Shown here in pieces: positions 1 to 11,005 of a stretch of DNA of 64,000 nucleotides (position 1 is its first letter; every line of letters starts with the position of its first letter). Position numbers and translations under genes: made by a program. The notes below the pieces were generated by a model, which searched no databases, was not told where the DNA came from, and saw only the letters and a program-made list of their open reading frames with translations. Origin of the DNA: Pseudomonadota bacterium (lineage in GTDB: Bacteria > Myxococcota_A > Polyangia > Haliangiales > Haliangiaceae). The stretch is from positions 1-64,000 of the forward strand of contig JAKSDA010000002.1 in assembly GCA_022360315.1 (NCBI GenBank). The letters are read 5' to 3'.

Positions 1-108
1 CCGAGCAGCGGCTGGCCGGCCTAGATGCCGAGCAGCGGCTGGCCGGTCTAGATGCCGAGCAGCGGCTGGCCGGTCTAGATGCCGAGCAGCGCCTGGCCGG
101 CCTAGACC
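1..108. repeat. Four 27-bp tandem repeats inside a coding region
   Basis: Units occupy 1-27, 28-54, 55-81 and 82-108. Units 2 and 3 are identical; units 1 and 4 differ at a few bases. The 27-bp period keeps the frame and encodes nine residues per unit, with a degenerate fifth unit after base 108. The near identity at DNA level points to recent slippage or unequal exchange. The array may extend to the left of the window. Confidence 0.9.
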
Positions 109-164
109 CTGAGCAGCTGAAGCGACTACACGCCGCACTCGACAAAAAGCTCAAAGGCCAATAG
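1..164 (+). CDS. C-terminal end of a repeat-tailed protein (5' end outside the window)
   Basis: Codons run open from base 3 to a TAG at 162-164. The visible protein is four near-identical nine-residue units, consensus A-E-Q-R-L-A-G-L-D, followed by a lysine-rich end (P-E-Q-L-K-R-L-H-A-A-L-D-K-K-L-K-G-Q). The repeat is strongly helical with a leucine stripe and could form an amphipathic or coiled-coil tail. Similar E-x-R-L-x-G-L tails occur at the C-termini of some PD-(D/E)XK Rpn/transposase-like proteins; that link is from memory and is weak. The main domain lies outside the window, so no function is assigned. Confidence 0.7.
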   Translation, partial: EQRLAGLDAEQRLAGLDAEQRLAGLDAEQRLAGLDPEQLKRLHAALDKKLKGQ

Positions 165-330
165 AACTCGACACTGTAGGCGAGTTGCGGAGGTTGGCCC
201 ATGACGACTCGACTCACCGGGTGTGCTACGCTTGGACACTGATGGCAACCATTTCACCGCAACTCGACTGCCAAGGGCGCGAGTCCCATGTACGCGCATG
301 GCGGGCTGCAGCGCGCTGGTTCCGTAGATC

Positions 331-1182
331 ATGACTCAGACGCTTTTTCGTCAACTCGAGAGGATCAACCAGCGACCGAAAATCTTCTGTCGATACACGG
401 CAGCGGATCTGTGGACCGACCCGCACACATCGAAACAGATGCTCGCCTTCCACTTGAACAGTGAGGTCGACCTCAGCTCTCGGAAGCTGGAGTTCATCGA
501 ACGCTCGGTCGAGTGGCTCGCCGCCCGATTCGGCATTGGCAGCGGCACGGCAATTGCTGATTTTGGTTGTGGGCCGGGCCTCTACGCCCAGCGACTGGCG
601 AACCGCGGGGCCTGCGTCACCGGCATCGACTTCTCGGTACACTCGCTGAACTACGCACGCGAGCAAGCACATAAGTATGGAACCGAAATCGAGTACGTCG
701 AAACCGACTATCTCGAGTTCAGCTCCACGAAGCGGTTTGACCTGATCCTCCTCATTATGTGCGACTTCTGTGCGCTGAGCCCTGAACAACGGCAACGATT
801 GCTGTGGGTCTTCCGCACTCATCTACAGCCGGGAGGTGCGGTGGTGCTCGATGCGCACAGCTTGCAGAGCTTCGAGCAACGCGAGCAGGTGGCTTCCTAC
901 GCCTTCAATCAGCTGGACGGATTCTGGTCAGCGAAGGCGTACTACGGCTTTGTCAACACCTTCAAGTACGAGGCAGAGAAGGTCGTGCTCGACAAGTATA
1001 CGCTCGTGACCGAGGACGAGACTCGCGAGGTCTATAACTGGCTGCAATACTTCGACCGCAACAGCCTGAGCCAAGAACTGGAGCGCGCAGGCTTCACCAC
1101 GGAAGAAATCCTCGCCGACGTCGCCGGTGCACAGTACCGGGACGACGCGCCCGAGCTGGCGGTCGTCGCCCGCGTCGGCTGA
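331..1182 (+). CDS. Class I SAM-dependent methyltransferase
   Basis: The 283-residue protein has a Rossmann methyltransferase core. Motif I (D-F-G-C-G-P-G-L-Y) is near residues 77-85, an acidic end of strand 2 follows (T-G-I-D-F-S), and strand 4 reads D-L-I-L-L-I-M-C-D-F. The layout fits the Methyltransf_25/11 type that acts on small molecules. The C-terminal third (Y-N-W-L-Q-Y-F-D, then E-R-A-G-F) matches the usual cap of such enzymes. The substrate cannot be read from the sequence. The gene stands alone between a plus-strand gene end and a convergent sigma-54 activator, with no obvious operon partner. The ATG at 331 gives a complete domain. Confidence 0.85.
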   Translation: MTQTLFRQLERINQRPKIFCRYTAADLWTDPHTSKQMLAFHLNSEVDLSSRKLEFIERSVEWLAARFGIGSGTAIADFGCGPGLYAQRLANRGACVTGIDFSVHSLNYAREQAHKYGTEIEYVETDYLEFSSTKRFDLILLIMCDFCALSPEQRQRLLWVFRTHLQPGGAVVLDAHSLQSFEQREQVASYAFNQLDGFWSAKAYYGFVNTFKYEAEKVVLDKYTLVTEDETREVYNWLQYFDRNSLSQELERAGFTTEEILADVAGAQYRDDAPELAVVARVG

Positions 1183-1229
1183 GACTCAATTGCGCCCCCT
1201 GAACGAGCGGCCCGGGCTATTCGGGTCGA

Positions 1230-3173
1230 TCAGGTGATGCCGTAGTCCTTGATTTTTTTGTAGAGGGTCGAGCGATCGATCTCGAGTATGGAGGCTGCCT
1301 GGGCTTTATTGCCGCCGGTTGCGCGCAGGGCGGCGATGATCCCGTCCTTTTCCAGCTGGCGCAAGGAGCGGGGTAATCCAGGTGGGGGCGTTGGCGGTTG
1401 GGCGACCGGGGTGGGCGGCAGCAAGTCGTTTGCGGTCGGGTTGACGGCGAGCGGCGGGGCTGCAATGAGTGGGGCAGGGGTCATGGTGCCGGCCTGAAAT
1501 CCGCCACCGCTCACGTGCAGCGGCAGGTCGCGTTCGCGTATCTTCTCGCCCTCGCCGAGTACGATGGCGTGTTCTACGGCATTTTTGAGTTCGCGCACGT
1601 TACCCGGCCACGAGTGATTGGTGAGGATGCGCAGCGCTTGTGGTGTGAAGCCGGTGATGCGTCTGGGCACCTGTGAGCGCAGTCGTTCGAGGAAGTGTCG
1701 AGCCAGCTCGACAATATCGTCTTTGCGCTCGCGAAGCGGTGGTACCACGATGTGGATGACCGACAGGCGGTAGTAGAGATCGTCGCGAAACTGGCCCCGG
1801 CGTACCATGTCGGGCAAGTTGCGGTTTGTCGCCGCGACCACGCGAACATCGACTGCGATGGTTTTTCCGCCGCCGACGCGCTCGAACACGCGTTCTTCGA
1901 GGACGCGCAGAAATTTGCTCTGACAGTTGCGCGGCAGTTCGCCGACCTCGTCGAGAAAGAGGGTGCCCTGGTCGGCCAGTTCGAAGCGGCCCAGTTTGCG
2001 TTCGGTGGCTCCGGTGAATGCGCCTTTTTCGTGGCCGAAGAGCTCGGATTCGATCAGGGATTCGGTCAGAGCGGCGCAATTGACCGCGATGAACGGTCCA
2101 CGGCCGCGGCGGCTGGCCCGATGGATGGCCTGGGCGACCATTTCTTTGCCGCTTCCCGACTCTCCGGTGAGCAGCACAGTGGCGTCGCTGGGGCCGACCT
2201 TGCCGACAAAATCGAGCACGGCCCGGGCCGGGGTAGAGCTGCCGATGAAGTTGTCGCTGGCCAGTTTTTCGGTGAGAGCGCGATTTTCGCGGATCAGAGC
2301 CTGGCGGATGTCAAAACCGGTCAGAGCGGCAGAGACCAGGTGGGCCAGGCATGCGGTGGCCATGAGGTCGAGATGATCCCAGGTCGCTCCCGGTCTGCGC
2401 TCGATGTACAGCAGGCCGACCGGGGCCTCGCCAGAGGATCCGGTGAGGGTGCCGAAAATCGGTGCAGCTGCGCCCGGCCCGTCCGGTGTGTCCAGTGCGA
2501 TGGCCTTGCCTTCGGCGACCACCTTGTCGATGACTGGCCCCGGCAGGGACAGCCCGGCGGTGCTCGACGCACCCTTTGCCGTGGCTGCAGAAAATGGCAC
2601 CATCCGCCCTGCGGCGTCGCGCAAAAGGATGAAGGCGCGCCATGCCGAGAGACCGGAAACCGCTGATTCACAAGTGGACCGACCCAGTCGTTCTCGTTCG
2701 TCGACTCCGCGCAAGCCCTCGCCGAGCCGGGCCAGTGCGGCCAGATGGCGGTGGGCGCGTCCGCTGTCGCCGGTACCGAGGCCGAGGTCGCCCGGCCCGG
2801 GGGCAGCAAAAAGCTCTCTCGAGCCGACCTCGATAGTCACCCGCCCGGGCATGGATTGACGCGTGACGGCCGCCTCGCCTTGCCGCGGCAGATAGGCGAG
2901 ACGGGTTTTCCCGACCTTGATCTCGTCGCCCTCCTGTAGAACGTGCGCGGTGATGGGCTGACCGTTGACCAGGGTGCGGTTGCGACTGCCACCATCCACG
3001 ATGGCGAGCGTGCTGTTGCGCAACTCGAGCGTGCAATGCCAACGCGACACCGAGAGATCCGACAACTGCACCACATTGCCCTGTTCGCGGCCAATTCCTC
3101 CTCCGCGCAGGGGAATGTCGAATTCGCGGCCCATATCCGGGCCCTCGACAACGATGAGACGGGCCAACCCCAT
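1230..3173 (-). CDS. Sigma-54-dependent transcriptional activator with FHA and GAF domains
   Basis: Bacterial enhancer-binding protein of about 647 residues. An N-terminal FHA domain (residues ~5-95; G-R-E-Q-G-N, then V-S-R-W-H) would bind phosphothreonine. A GAF-like sensor region follows (~140-290). The AAA+ domain (~310-545) carries Walker A G-E-S-G-S-G-K-E, the canonical sigma-54 loop G-A-F-T-G-A, and Walker [11 protein letters not shown] proline-rich linker leads to a Fis-type helix-turn-helix at the end ([13 protein letters not shown]). FHA-GAF activators are typical of myxobacteria, where Ser/Thr kinases feed sigma-54 promoters. I chose the ATG at 3173; an upstream TTG at 3188 is also in frame. 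Target genes are unknown. Confidence 0.93.
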   Translation of the reverse strand: MGLARLIVVEGPDMGREFDIPLRGGGIGREQGNVVQLSDLSVSRWHCTLELRNSTLAIVDGGSRNRTLVNGQPITAHVLQEGDEIKVGKTRLAYLPRQGEAAVTRQSMPGRVTIEVGSRELFAAPGPGDLGLGTGDSGRAHRHLAALARLGEGLRGVDERERLGRSTCESAVSGLSAWRAFILLRDAAGRMVPFSAATAKGASSTAGLSLPGPVIDKVVAEGKAIALDTPDGPGAAAPIFGTLTGSSGEAPVGLLYIERRPGATWDHLDLMATACLAHLVSAALTGFDIRQALIRENRALTEKLASDNFIGSSTPARAVLDFVGKVGPSDATVLLTGESGSGKEMVAQAIHRASRRGRGPFIAVNCAALTESLIESELFGHEKGAFTGATERKLGRFELADQGTLFLDEVGELPRNCQSKFLRVLEERVFERVGGGKTIAVDVRVVAATNRNLPDMVRRGQFRDDLYYRLSVIHIVVPPLRERKDDIVELARHFLERLRSQVPRRITGFTPQALRILTNHSWPGNVRELKNAVEHAIVLGEGEKIRERDLPLHVSGGGFQAGTMTPAPLIAAPPLAVNPTANDLLPPTPVAQPPTPPPGLPRSLRQLEKDGIIAALRATGGNKAQAASILEIDRSTLYKKIKDYGIT

Positions 3174-3279
3174 GGCATCAGGGTACAACGGCTGAGCGGC
3201 CGACTACACCGCCCAGGAACTCATTTCCCATCGGCCCGGGCGGAACTCGTTTTCAGACCGTGTGAATGAGCTGGGCGGG

Positions 3280-3711
3280 CTAGTCAGGGGACAGCACGTT
3301 GAACTGATACGGCTGGGCCGCACCCGCGCCCGGGTCGTCGGCAACCCGGGCGCCATCCCGGAGCACTGTCACGTAGTACGAGATCGTGCTGCCGGCCGGT
3401 CGGCCGGGGATGCCGACCTCATGCCGTTCGCCGTCTTGATCGGCCTGCATGAGCAAGGGGATGAACTGCGACTGATCGTCCACGAAGTAGCGGAGTTCGA
3501 CGATGTCGTCGCCACCCGCATTGACGATGATGGATTGCACGACATACGGACCCACCGTATCTGTGGTGTCTGAGAGTACGGTCGTGGACTCGATAAAGGG
3601 CTGAGCATCGTCGCAGGCGGGCAGGGCACAGAGGCCGAAAAGGCCAGCCAGTCCAGAGATGAGTGCGGCGCGGGCGGGGAGTCGCAGTACCGAAGCGAGA
3701 CCGAAGTGCAT
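3280..3711 (-). CDS. Small lipoprotein, unknown function
   Basis: A 143-residue protein begins with a hydrophobic signal segment ending in the lipobox L-P-A-C (then D-D-A), so it is predicted to be lipidated. The mature part, about 110 residues, looks all-beta (V-V-Q-S-I-I-V-N-A, then I-V-E-L-R-Y-F-V-D-D, and T-I-S-Y-Y-V-T-V-L at the end), resembling an Ig/fibronectin-like fold. No catalytic motif is visible. The start is the ATG at 3711; a GTG at 3735 would add eight residues before the signal. It lies just upstream of the FHA activator on the same strand but about 100 bp away, and no functional link is evident. Confidence 0.7.
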   Translation of the reverse strand: MHFGLASVLRLPARAALISGLAGLFGLCALPACDDAQPFIESTTVLSDTTDTVGPYVVQSIIVNAGGDDIVELRYFVDDQSQFIPLLMQADQDGERHEVGIPGRPAGSTISYYVTVLRDGARVADDPGAGAAQPYQFNVLSPD

Positions 3712-3911
3712 CGCGACTATCTTATCGCGGCTCACACCGAGCGGCGAGTTCGGTATTTGCGAAGTAGAATGCGACCCTTCCCATGCGATCGATCACGTCA
3801 AAACGAGCGAAAAGAATCAACCGAGCACAAGGACGAGTGCGGTCGGCCGGGGTTCCCGGCAAGCGATGCGAGGCGCCGTTTGCCCACAGCGGAGCGGCCT
3901 GGCAGCCGGCC

Positions 3912-4376
3912 ATGCGAGGTGTATGGTTATGCGCAGCACTGGTCTGGATGTCTGCGGGGTGCGGCGCGCGTCACCTCGACAGCGGCACGGGGGATGGGCA
4001 AACGACTGCCACCGAACCGGTCATCGCGGTCGGCTGGGCGCTTGAAGAAACTGCCGGCCGGTCGTCGCAGAGCGCGGTGACGACCAGGGTTTCGCTTTCT
4101 CTCACCGACGAGACCGGAGCGACCGAGGTCGAGTACATGGGCGAGTTCACCGGGCGGTGCCACGAGCCCTCTACTGGCTCCGGAGCGCAGGGACAGGTGA
4201 TCCTGGTACTGAGCTGCAGCCATCCGGGCGGCGGCACCGAGCTGCGCATTCGCCGGTATGGCGCTGCGCTCATTCTGTTGCGCGCTCCGACCGGCCAGGG
4301 GCCGGCCGGCCTGTCGTTCGAAGAGGCCGGCCGGGTCACCATCCCCAACGGCGCCTCAGTGCGGGCCAAGCGCTGA
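3912..4376 (+). CDS. Small lipoprotein, unknown function
   Basis: The reading frame is open from 3783, but the credible start is the ATG at 3912, which gives a lipoprotein signal (M-R-G-V-W-L-C-A-A-L-V-W) and the lipobox M-S-A-G-C. The mature protein is about 135 residues with beta-strand-like alternation and two later cysteines (T-G-R-C-H and V-L-S-C-S) that could form a disulphide. It converges with the GMC-operon tail gene 21 bp downstream. No family is recognised. Confidence 0.6.
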   Translation: MRGVWLCAALVWMSAGCGARHLDSGTGDGQTTATEPVIAVGWALEETAGRSSQSAVTTRVSLSLTDETGATEVEYMGEFTGRCHEPSTGSGAQGQVILVLSCSHPGGGTELRIRRYGAALILLRAPTGQGPAGLSFEEAGRVTIPNGASVRAKR

Positions 4377-4397
4377 CCTCGGCATGACGCCTTCGGA

Positions 4398-5066
4398 TCA
4401 AAAACGCGGCGATACCGGCCCGCGGCGCAGCCGCTCGAGGACAAAGAAACTCACTGCCGGGCGCGCGGGACCGAGCGCGTAATAGGCCTTGCCCAGGTAG
4501 AGAACGCTGTCCCGGTCGCCCTTGTCGCCGCCTTCGCGGACCTCGACAAGATAGTCGCGCAGGCCGTTTGCCGGGTCGAAAGAGCGGTTGTTGCCGCGGC
4601 TGTAGTCGAGCAGAAGGGCGTGCAGGTAGGCGTTGTCGCGCCCGGTCGGATCGACCGGATGAACCAGAAAAAAGCCAAATCGCCTCGGCTGGTCATGACT
4701 CGGCAGGGCCTGCCACGGCCCGTCGAGCCGGTTTCGCCGGACCGAACAATTGTAGCCGTACACGAGGTCACCATCGGCCTTGCCGGTCGCGGGGCCGGGC
4801 AAACCTCGATCAGCTGGAGCTCGATAGAACCCCTTGATGAACTTTTTGATGCCGAGAAGGCCCGCCAGAAGTGTTGTATTGGCACCGCGAAATTCCCAGC
4901 CGACCAGGGCTTCGAGGTCGGGGGTGGCGCCGCGTACGAAGGTTTCTTCGAGTTTGCCGCGGCTGGCGCGGACGAGTTCGAGGAAGCCGGGCGATGGAGC
5001 CGTGGGGCCGGTATCCCGGCCGGAACCATCGGGTTTAACCGGGGTTTGTAGCGGATTGTTTATCAC
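4398..5066 (-). CDS. GMC-oxidoreductase partner protein, unknown function
   Basis: A 222-residue protein beginning at the GTG at 5066. AGGAG lies nine bases upstream, and the GTG overlaps the TGA of the GMC oxidoreductase gene (GTGA, 5063-5066), so the two are translationally coupled. The same frame stays open far upstream of that GTG, but that stretch lies opposite conserved GMC codons and is not coding. The protein has an N-terminal P/G-rich segment, then F-L-E-L-V-R-A-S-R-G-K-L and a glycine-rich hydrophobic piece (T-T-L-L-A-G-L-L-G-I-K-K-F-I-K-G-F). No catalytic motif is seen. Tight coupling suggests it acts with the oxidoreductase, perhaps as an accessory or membrane-associated subunit. 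Confidence 0.75.
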   Translation of the reverse strand: MINNPLQTPVKPDGSGRDTGPTAPSPGFLELVRASRGKLEETFVRGATPDLEALVGWEFRGANTTLLAGLLGIKKFIKGFYRAPADRGLPGPATGKADGDLVYGYNCSVRRNRLDGPWQALPSHDQPRRFGFFLVHPVDPTGRDNAYLHALLLDYSRGNNRSFDPANGLRDYLVEVREGGDKGDRDSVLYLGKAYYALGPARPAVSFFVLERLRRGPVSPRF

Positions 5067-6613
5067 GACAGATATCTCCTGTAATTGTCCAGAATGTGAG
5101 CGGCCGAGCGAGTGGCCAGAGCTTGAATGGTGAGCATCGGGTTGACCCCGATGGGGCCGGGAAACAGGCTCGCGTCGCATACAAAGAGCCGGTCGGCGTC
5201 GTGCACACGGCCGGCGCTGTCGGTGACTGCCGACGAGCGATCTTCGCCCATGCGCGCGGTGCCCATCATGTGCACGGTGAAGAGCTCCATGCTCGCTTTG
5301 GGGATGTTGGCGCGGGCCAGCGCCCGCGCCTGGTCGGCGCTGGTCACTGTGTGATGGCCGGCAAAGGGAAGAATGATGCGTTTGGCGCCGGCCGCGAAGA
5401 GGAGCTCGCCGAGCAGAGCAACTCCCTCTCGCAGGGTGTCGGCGTCGCGGTCGCACAGCTGATAGAGCGCGCGCGGCTGGCCGGTCGGATCGACCCAAAC
5501 CCGGCCGAACCGGGTGTCCTCGACCAGCGCGCCCGCGACCACCATCCGGTTGTAATCGCGCATGAACTCGCCCAGTTCGCGACCCGCGTACGGCGCCGAC
5601 ATGGCCACGATGCCGGGCGGGACATTGACCGCGGCAAAGACCAATCCGCGGTCCTGGAACTCGCGGACCTGAAACGCCTGATGCACTCCCTCCCAGCCGC
5701 GGACATCGCGGTCGAAGATGGCGATCAGCTTGCAATTGGGGTGCATGCTGAGGTTCTTGCCGATCTGTCTCGACGGCGAGCGGAAGCCCGACCGGCCGAG
5801 CAGAGCCGGAGTGTGGATCGCCCCGCACGCGCTCACCACCAGCCTGGACCGCACCCGGATCCGCGCGCCGAGCCGGCCGTCTTGCCGCACCACGCGCGCT
5901 TCTACTCCGGTGGCCCGCTTGCCGGCCCGGCTGATGCGCAGGGCGCGAACCCGCGAATAGACCCGGGCACCAAAGGCCAGGGCGCGCGGAATATATGTTA
6001 CCAGAGCTGATTGTTTGGCCCCGGTCGGGCAGCCAAAGGCGCAGTTGTTGCTGCCTGCACAGTGCATCTGATTGCGCAGATTGCCGATGACATTCCAGCC
6101 CATGGCCTCGGCACCGGCTCTGAGCAGTTCGTTGTCCCGGCCGATGGTCTCCGGGTCCTGATGGCTGACGTGAATGCGCTCCTCGACCCGGGCGAAGAAC
6201 GGTTCCATGTCGGCAGCGCGGATACCATCAATACGGTGTTGGCGGTGCCAGCGCTCGAGAACCGAGTCCGGGGTGCGCCACGACATGCCGCCATTGATCA
6301 CGGTAGAGCCGCCCACGACACGGCCCTCCTGATACATCATGGTCGGCTTGCCCAATGCGATGGTGGCCCCGCCGTCGCGGTACAACGCGCCAATGGTTGC
6401 CGCCGCGCGCGACGTGAAGTCAGCCGTCGTCACGTAGGGCCCTTCCTCGAGGATCGCCACGTCGAGCCCACTCTCGGCCAGTTCTGCGCCCAGAGTGGCT
6501 CCGCCGGCACCCGAGCCGACAATTGCGACGTCGCAATCGATCGCCGTGTCGGCCGAAAGTTGCTCGCCGCTGAAGACCCCGTCGGGCCAGGGGGAATGCT
6601 CTGCTGCCGTCAT
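5063..6613 (-). CDS. GMC family FAD-dependent oxidoreductase
   Basis: A 516-residue flavoprotein of the glucose-methanol-choline family. The FAD-binding fingerprint D-V-A-I-V-G-S-G-A-G-G is at residues ~28-38, and the GMC signature-like G-G-S-T-V-I-N-G-G-M follows near 100. A cysteine-rich loop (M-H-C-A-G-S-N-N-C-A-F-G-C) is typical of bacterial alcohol and cholesterol-oxidase-like members. The C-terminal catalytic region reads H-M-M-G-T-A-R-M-G, then G-P-I-G-V-N-P-M-L-T-I-Q-A-L. The likely reaction is oxidation of an alcohol or sterol; the substrate is unknown. The ATG at 6613 has GGGAGG upstream and overlaps the preceding stop by four bases (ATGA). Upstream in-frame codons belong to the neighbouring gene. 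Confidence 0.92.
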   Translation of the reverse strand: MTAAEHSPWPDGVFSGEQLSADTAIDCDVAIVGSGAGGATLGAELAESGLDVAILEEGPYVTTADFTSRAAATIGALYRDGGATIALGKPTMMYQEGRVVGGSTVINGGMSWRTPDSVLERWHRQHRIDGIRAADMEPFFARVEERIHVSHQDPETIGRDNELLRAGAEAMGWNVIGNLRNQMHCAGSNNCAFGCPTGAKQSALVTYIPRALAFGARVYSRVRALRISRAGKRATGVEARVVRQDGRLGARIRVRSRLVVSACGAIHTPALLGRSGFRSPSRQIGKNLSMHPNCKLIAIFDRDVRGWEGVHQAFQVREFQDRGLVFAAVNVPPGIVAMSAPYAGRELGEFMRDYNRMVVAGALVEDTRFGRVWVDPTGQPRALYQLCDRDADTLREGVALLGELLFAAGAKRIILPFAGHHTVTSADQARALARANIPKASMELFTVHMMGTARMGEDRSSAVTDSAGRVHDADRLFVCDASLFPGPIGVNPMLTIQALATRSAAHILDNYRRYLS

Positions 6614-7176
6614 GGTCGGTTGCCTCCCGGCATATCGCGGTTCGCGACGGCAGAAGCCGATTCGCGTCCCGGCCAGCTGGTGCGCAGGGGATCGGGTCTG
6701 TGCAGGTTCGCGGCGCGGCGGCGGATATCTTCGCCGTAAACCGCGAGCCGGCGGCGCTTGACCTTTTCGATCCATTCATCGGGTCGATATCCGATCGCCT
6801 CCTGCATGGCCGGCATCTCGTAGCAGGCCAGGGCGAGCAATCCCTTGACGGCTTTGGCAAACTCCTGCTGAATGGCCAGACCGCCCCGCCACAAGGCGAA
6901 ATAGCGCTGCGCGCGGGCCCGGTCGAGATCGCGCGATCGCCGGCCGAAGCGGGCAAGTGCACCGAGGTCGTACGCGACAACACCGGCCCGGATCAGAGCT
7001 TGCGTGTCGCCCGGCATGGCCCGTACCGATAGCTCGAATTGCTCGGTAATGGCGTCGACCAGGTCGAACTCCTCGACCTGCGGAGGACAGACCACAGTCA
7101 CCAGCTGCCGGATGACGACCGAATACCCGGCCGAACCGCCGAACCGCTGGCGCAGAAGTGTGAGTGCTTTGTTCAT
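6610..7176 (-). CDS. Small GMC-associated protein, unknown function
   Basis: A 188-residue, largely helical protein lying between the GntR regulator and the GMC oxidoreductase and overlapping each by four bases (ATGA at 7173-7176 and at 6610-6613). The helices around residues 60-130 (R-A-Q-R-Y-F-A-L-W, K-A-V-K-G-L-L-A-L-A-C-Y-E-M-P) and the later Y-R-P-D-E-W-I-E-K-V are reminiscent of the small helical subunit that accompanies some membrane GMC dehydrogenases. No twin-arginine signal is evident. Context suggests a dedicated partner or chaperone of the oxidoreductase; this is inference. Confidence 0.78.
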   Translation of the reverse strand: MNKALTLLRQRFGGSAGYSVVIRQLVTVVCPPQVEEFDLVDAITEQFELSVRAMPGDTQALIRAGVVAYDLGALARFGRRSRDLDRARAQRYFALWRGGLAIQQEFAKAVKGLLALACYEMPAMQEAIGYRPDEWIEKVKRRRLAVYGEDIRRRAANLHRPDPLRTSWPGRESASAVANRDMPGGNRP

Positions 7177-8090
7177 CCGATCGTCCCCTCTCCGTCCCGG
7201 TGTCCCAGCAGAAAGTCCCCGGCGGCGTTCGGACCGAGCGGAGCGGGTACATCGCCAGCGGGTGGACGTTCTTCTGGCCGGGCCCGGGCCCCGGGATCGA
7301 GCGCCGTGACTGCTGCCATGAGCGCCCGGTCGTGTCGCTCCAAATAGTCTTTCACAGTGGTCACTGCTCGTCCTCTGTCGCCCTCTTCGAGCGCGTCGAA
7401 GAGCGTTTCATGGGCGACGAGATAATCGTCTGGCGGAGCGATGGAGCGGGCCAGGGGACGAGCTACCTCGAAGTAGACCCCGGCCAGTCGATTGAGCAGC
7501 CATAGCGCCGGATAGCACTCCGCTGCTTGCACCACGCTGCGCAAAACGGCGTAGTCCGCCACCGGGAATCGCTCGGGCCGATAGCGCAGCGCCCATGCCT
7601 CGGCCAGGGTAGAGCGCGCGTCTTGCAGGTCGCCCGGGCCGATCCGGCCGGCCGCGAGGCCGATGATCTCGATGATCATGGTGCGCCGGAGGACGAGCAG
7701 GTCGGACAGCAAGCGGGCCACGGACGAATCCGTCCCGGCCTTGCCGCCATACCGCAAATACGCCGGCAGCACGTCGATGGACCATTCGCTCGCAGGTCTC
7801 ACCACAATACCCGAGCCACGCCGGGGCTCGATGAGGCGCCACTCGGTCAGCCGGCGCAGCGCCTCGCGCAGGGTCGGACGACTCGCCCCCAGTGTCCGCG
7901 CCAGCTCGCGCTCGGCCGGTAGCCTCGTGCCCGGCGCGTGCACGCCGGTGACAATGCCTCTGAGGATCACCTCGAAAACCGCGTCCCCGGTCGAACTGGA
8001 CCGGGTAGAGCGCTTGCCATCGGCCGCTCCATCGCGCGCTTCTAATTCAGTATCACGCAGGTCTGCAGACACAGACGTCGGGTTGGTCAT
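7173..8090 (-). CDS. GntR family (FadR/FCD subfamily) transcriptional regulator
   Basis: A 305-residue regulator. A winged helix of GntR type (residues ~35-100: G-T-R-L-P-A-E-R-E-L-A-R-T-L-G-A-S-R, then L-R-E-A-L-R-R-L) is followed by an all-helical FCD effector domain (~135-270) with metal- or ligand-site residues of the class (the H of L-V-A-H-E-T-L-F). FCD regulators usually repress pathways for organic acids or related carbon sources and release DNA on binding the substrate. The gene heads the GMC operon (four-base overlap with the next gene) and two tandem operator-like sites lie 27-52 bp upstream, so autoregulation of the operon is likely. I chose the ATG at 8090; a TTG at 8129 would lie inside an operator. 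Confidence 0.9.
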   Translation of the reverse strand: MTNPTSVSADLRDTELEARDGAADGKRSTRSSSTGDAVFEVILRGIVTGVHAPGTRLPAERELARTLGASRPTLREALRRLTEWRLIEPRRGSGIVVRPASEWSIDVLPAYLRYGGKAGTDSSVARLLSDLLVLRRTMIIEIIGLAAGRIGPGDLQDARSTLAEAWALRYRPERFPVADYAVLRSVVQAAECYPALWLLNRLAGVYFEVARPLARSIAPPDDYLVAHETLFDALEEGDRGRAVTTVKDYLERHDRALMAAVTALDPGARARPEERPPAGDVPAPLGPNAAGDFLLGHRDGEGTIG

Positions 8091-8116
8091 GCGATGTCTC
8101 GCTGTGAGAGGATGAA

Positions 8117-8142
8117 TTGGTCTGGCCAACTGGTCTGGCCAG
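8117..8142. promoter_or_regulatory. Two abutting GntR/FadR-type operator candidates
   Basis: TTGGTCTGGCCAA (8117-8129) and CTGGTCTGGCCAG (8130-8142) lie head to tail. Each is a 13-bp near palindrome with one mismatch, close to the T-G-G-T-N3-A-C-C-A type known for PdhR/LldR-like FCD regulators. They sit just upstream of the GntR gene and in the divergent gap with lon. Confidence 0.6.
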
Positions 8143-8248
8143 CTTACGTGTAATGGCGTACAGACGCAAGAGAGATTGCAGAGAGGATCGTGTTCTCGGC
8201 CTGCGGTTATCTTGACGGCTGCCGCTTCCGACCATACGTTTGCGGGCG

Positions 8249-10717
<2,469 letters not shown>

Positions 10718-10914
10718 CCGCGGCCGAGGCAGCCATTGCTCTGTGAATACTGCCCAGCTGGTTGCTCATCGGCCCGCGGGGGGGGAATGTGCACAAAAAC
10801 GTATTCTGGGCGTGCGCTGCGGGCGGATGTGAATTGTCATTCGGGCAGAGAGAGCGCCCGATCCGGTCAAAGCCGGGCCGCCAGATCTCGTTCCGTATAC
10901 CCCGAAACCTCGAC

Positions 10915-10943
10915 TTGACGACGGTTTGAGCTGTGATTAGGTT
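10915..10943 (+). promoter_or_regulatory. Sigma-70-like promoter of dnaK
   Basis: TTGACG (10915-10920), a 17-bp spacer and TAGGTT (10938-10943) lie about 65 bp before the dnaK ATG. No CIRCE inverted repeat was seen. A ribosome site (AGAGGA, 10991-10996) precedes the start. Confidence 0.55.
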
Positions 10944-11005
10944 GCCTGGCGAACAAAACCGACCCATCCCATAACACCGAGGGATTCAACAGAGGAAAAA
11001 CGCGT

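Noticed and set aside
5096..6010. 304-codon open frame opposite the GMC oxidoreductase
   Set aside because: Shadow of GMC codons, no motif.
10718..11005. CIRCE-type heat-shock operator before dnaK
   Set aside because: No TTAGCACTC-N9-GAGTGCTAA-like repeat is present.
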